From: Cryomorphaceae bacterium
Lineage (GTDB): Bacteria; Bacteroidota; Bacteroidia; Flavobacteriales_D; Crocinitomicaceae
DNA: 64,000 nucleotides
Assembly (NCBI GenBank): GCA_027485415.1
Contig: JAIXRC010000031.1
Location: forward strand, 110,046-174,045
Direction: 5' to 3'
In this document: piece after piece, positions 62,339-64,000 of the stretch
How positions within the stretch are numbered: the stretch's first letter is position 1
Layout: every line of letters begins with the position of its first letter
Position numbers and translations under genes: made by a program
Notes under the pieces: generated by a model
Told to the model about the DNA's origin: nothing
Seen by the model: only the letters and a program-made list of their open reading frames with translations
Databases searched by the model: none

Positions 62339-63087
62339 AACCAGTAATTTTAGTTATTACCCTACTGCTTGGGATCGTTTCTTGCAAAAAAATAGAGGGC
62401 CCTGGAGGTACATCAGCCATTCGAGGAACCGTAAAAGGCAGCAGCTTCAGTGCCGGAAGGCAGGAGGTTACGCAAGTTACCTGCACTGCAGGAATTGAAC
62501 TGGAGCATGGCGACTATTGGATACTCAACACAGGTGATCCCTCAAAGCAATACTACATTTACTACTCGAATCCTTCATGGATTAGCAATGCCGACCCTCA
62601 ACTTCAAGGAAGAATTGGGATTATGGTAAGTTTTAATTACTCGGATTCCAACGCAGAAATCGCAGCTCAAACACAAGCAGCAATTGCAGCAACGGCAGGA
62701 ACTCCCTTCAGTAGTTTTGTCACCAATGACATCATAACCTTGACGGACAACAGCTATATCGACGTTCCAGATCCCGATAATGGGACCACCTCTTTCGGAA
62801 TCGACGTGGCAATGCAAGGAAAAGCAGAAGAGAGCACTAACGGAATTTCCATGGCAAACGAGCGCGTGTATATCATCTACGGCGATAACGATTTCGCGGC
62901 CGATGACGTTCGAACCGATGAAGCGGGACGCTTTTCCTTCGAGGGACTTCAGAAAGGAAATTATAGGATATACGTTCTTTCCAAGGATCCGCTGAACGAA
63001 GGGATATATTATCGAGTTCAGCATGAAGTTTCGATCTCAGCAGCGAAAGAAATTGTGGAAACTCCTTTGTTCAATATTCTGTATTAA
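62335..63087 (+). CDS. Lipoprotein with carboxypeptidase-regulatory-like domain apparently interrupted by an inserted domain
   Basis: MKPVILVITLLLGIVSCKK lipobox; AIRGTVKG ... ANERVYIIYGDNDFAADDVRTDEAGRFSFEGLQKGNYRIYVLSKD; start trimmed to 62335 (ATGA overlap with CotH gene). Confidence 0.85.
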   Translation: MKPVILVITLLLGIVSCKKIEGPGGTSAIRGTVKGSSFSAGRQEVTQVTCTAGIELEHGDYWILNTGDPSKQYYIYYSNPSWISNADPQLQGRIGIMVSFNYSDSNAEIAAQTQAAIAATAGTPFSSFVTNDIITLTDNSYIDVPDPDNGTTSFGIDVAMQGKAEESTNGISMANERVYIIYGDNDFAADDVRTDEAGRFSFEGLQKGNYRIYVLSKDPLNEGIYYRVQHEVSISAAKEIVETPLFNILY

Positions 63088-63776
63088 TGTCCATTCGCGC
63101 GTTCTTCCTAGCGATTTGCATTCCCTTTTGGGGTCTTTCCCAGCACCAAACGTGGCTTGGCGCTGAATTCAATATCAAACCCATAAAAAAAACTAAACTG
63201 TCTTTGGGCGTACAACATCGCACGAACAGATTTTCCGAATGGAATCGAACCTTCCTCGAGGGCAAATTTTCCGCTAAGGTAGTTTCAGGAGTTTACGTTT
63301 TTGCGGGCCAACGACTTGGGATTTGCCCCAATCCACAAAGTTCCATCGACCTAAAAGCTACCACATATCGTTACCGATCGGCTATTGGCATCGAACTCAA
63401 CCCGGTCGATTGGTTTAAGGAGAAAGCGCGATTCCACCTAGGAATCACGGAACAAATGCAATCGACCCAACGCAAATTTCAGAGATCTAATACTGTATTG
63501 CGCAGTAAAGTCAGCGCAAAATATGACATAAAGGATTTTCCATTAACTCCTTTTATCCAATGGGAACATTTTTACGATTTTCAAAGGGACATCACCTATA
63601 TGGCGGAGGAAATACGAATCGATGGGGGAACTGCTGCCTTTCGAACCTTTGCTGGTTGCATCGTTGAATTGCCAAAAGCACACGAACTGCAAGTATCTGT
63701 GGGACGACGTAAAAATTTTCTTCGTGAAAATCCGCAATGGATCCTTTCCTTGAAATACTCAGTCAACCTTAAATAA
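63087..63776 (+). CDS. DUF2490-family outer-membrane-like protein
   Basis: LGAEFNIKPIKKTKLSLGVQHRTNRFSEWNRTFLEGKFSAKV...YRYRSAIGIELNP; DUF2490-like. Confidence 0.8.
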   Translation: MSIRAFFLAICIPFWGLSQHQTWLGAEFNIKPIKKTKLSLGVQHRTNRFSEWNRTFLEGKFSAKVVSGVYVFAGQRLGICPNPQSSIDLKATTYRYRSAIGIELNPVDWFKEKARFHLGITEQMQSTQRKFQRSNTVLRSKVSAKYDIKDFPLTPFIQWEHFYDFQRDITYMAEEIRIDGGTAAFRTFAGCIVELPKAHELQVSVGRRKNFLRENPQWILSLKYSVNLK

Positions 63777-63812
63777 CTGCATCAATTTATATTTCTTTGC
63801 TATCCCATTGAT

Positions 63813-64000
63813 CGGTGGAATACCGGCCAAATTCATACCTCATACAGTCATGAAACAAAAAAAGGGGGGCCTTCCCTCCTACGCTAAAGCTTCGGTGGAA
63901 TACCGGCCAAATTCATACCTCATACAGTGATGAAACAAAATAAAGGGGGGCCTTCCCTCCTACGCTAAAGCTTCGGTGGAATACCGGCCAAATTCATACC
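63813..64000. repeat. Tandem repeat array, unit ~80 bp, continuing past the window
   Basis: 63813-63892 (80 bp), 63893-63973 (81 bp) and partial 63974-64000 share cggtggaataccggccaaattcataccTcatacagt(c/g)atgaaacaaaa...ggggggccttccctcctacgctaaagctt. Confidence 0.95.

Noticed and set aside
62575-63024. 149-aa minus-strand ORF opposite the lipoprotein
   Set aside because: Antisense to a well-supported lipoprotein; Cys/His-rich translation without recognisable domain or start context.
63813-64000. CRISPR array
   Set aside because: Units are near identical over their full ~80 bp, with no variable spacers and no cas genes in view; this is a tandem repeat.

Overview
This 64-kb window is chromosomal DNA from a Bacteroidota bacterium, probably Flavobacteriia-like. 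The evidence is T9SS C-terminal sorting domains, gldD/gldE, GLPGLI and DUF2490 proteins, and TTG-N~20-TAnnTTTG promoters. Most of it is dense core genome: pdhB-clpX-clpP; ssb-gldE-gldD-folK; topA; miaB-sigma54 regulator-lptE-TPR-secG-groES-groEL; a fused ResB/CcsA cytochrome c maturation protein; def; ruvX; an mtnB-mtnD-mtnC methionine-salvage cluster; a complete minus-strand dcw cell-wall/division cluster (mraZ to ftsZ plus yqeY); rplU-rpmA; and lnt. Accessory content is modest: four T9SS cargo proteins, a TonB-receptor-like/GLPGLI pair, a CotH/lipoprotein/DUF2490 cluster, and an 80-bp intergenic tandem repeat running off the right edge. I found no rRNA, tRNA, CRISPR, transposase or prophage. 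The best leads are: (1) a lipoprotein (62335-63087) whose carboxypeptidase-regulatory-like domain appears split by an inserted ~120-aa domain of phage/virion-protein flavour; (2) an uncharacterised 149-aa ORF between murD and ftsW; (3) 10-bp-period GTGG direct repeats facing both ways between mraZ and a divergent EamA transporter, which look like MraZ boxes; (4) the terminal 80-bp repeat array; (5) a 21-nt poly-A tract where the start of a lipoprotein gene should be. All calls come from reading the sequence; no searches were run.
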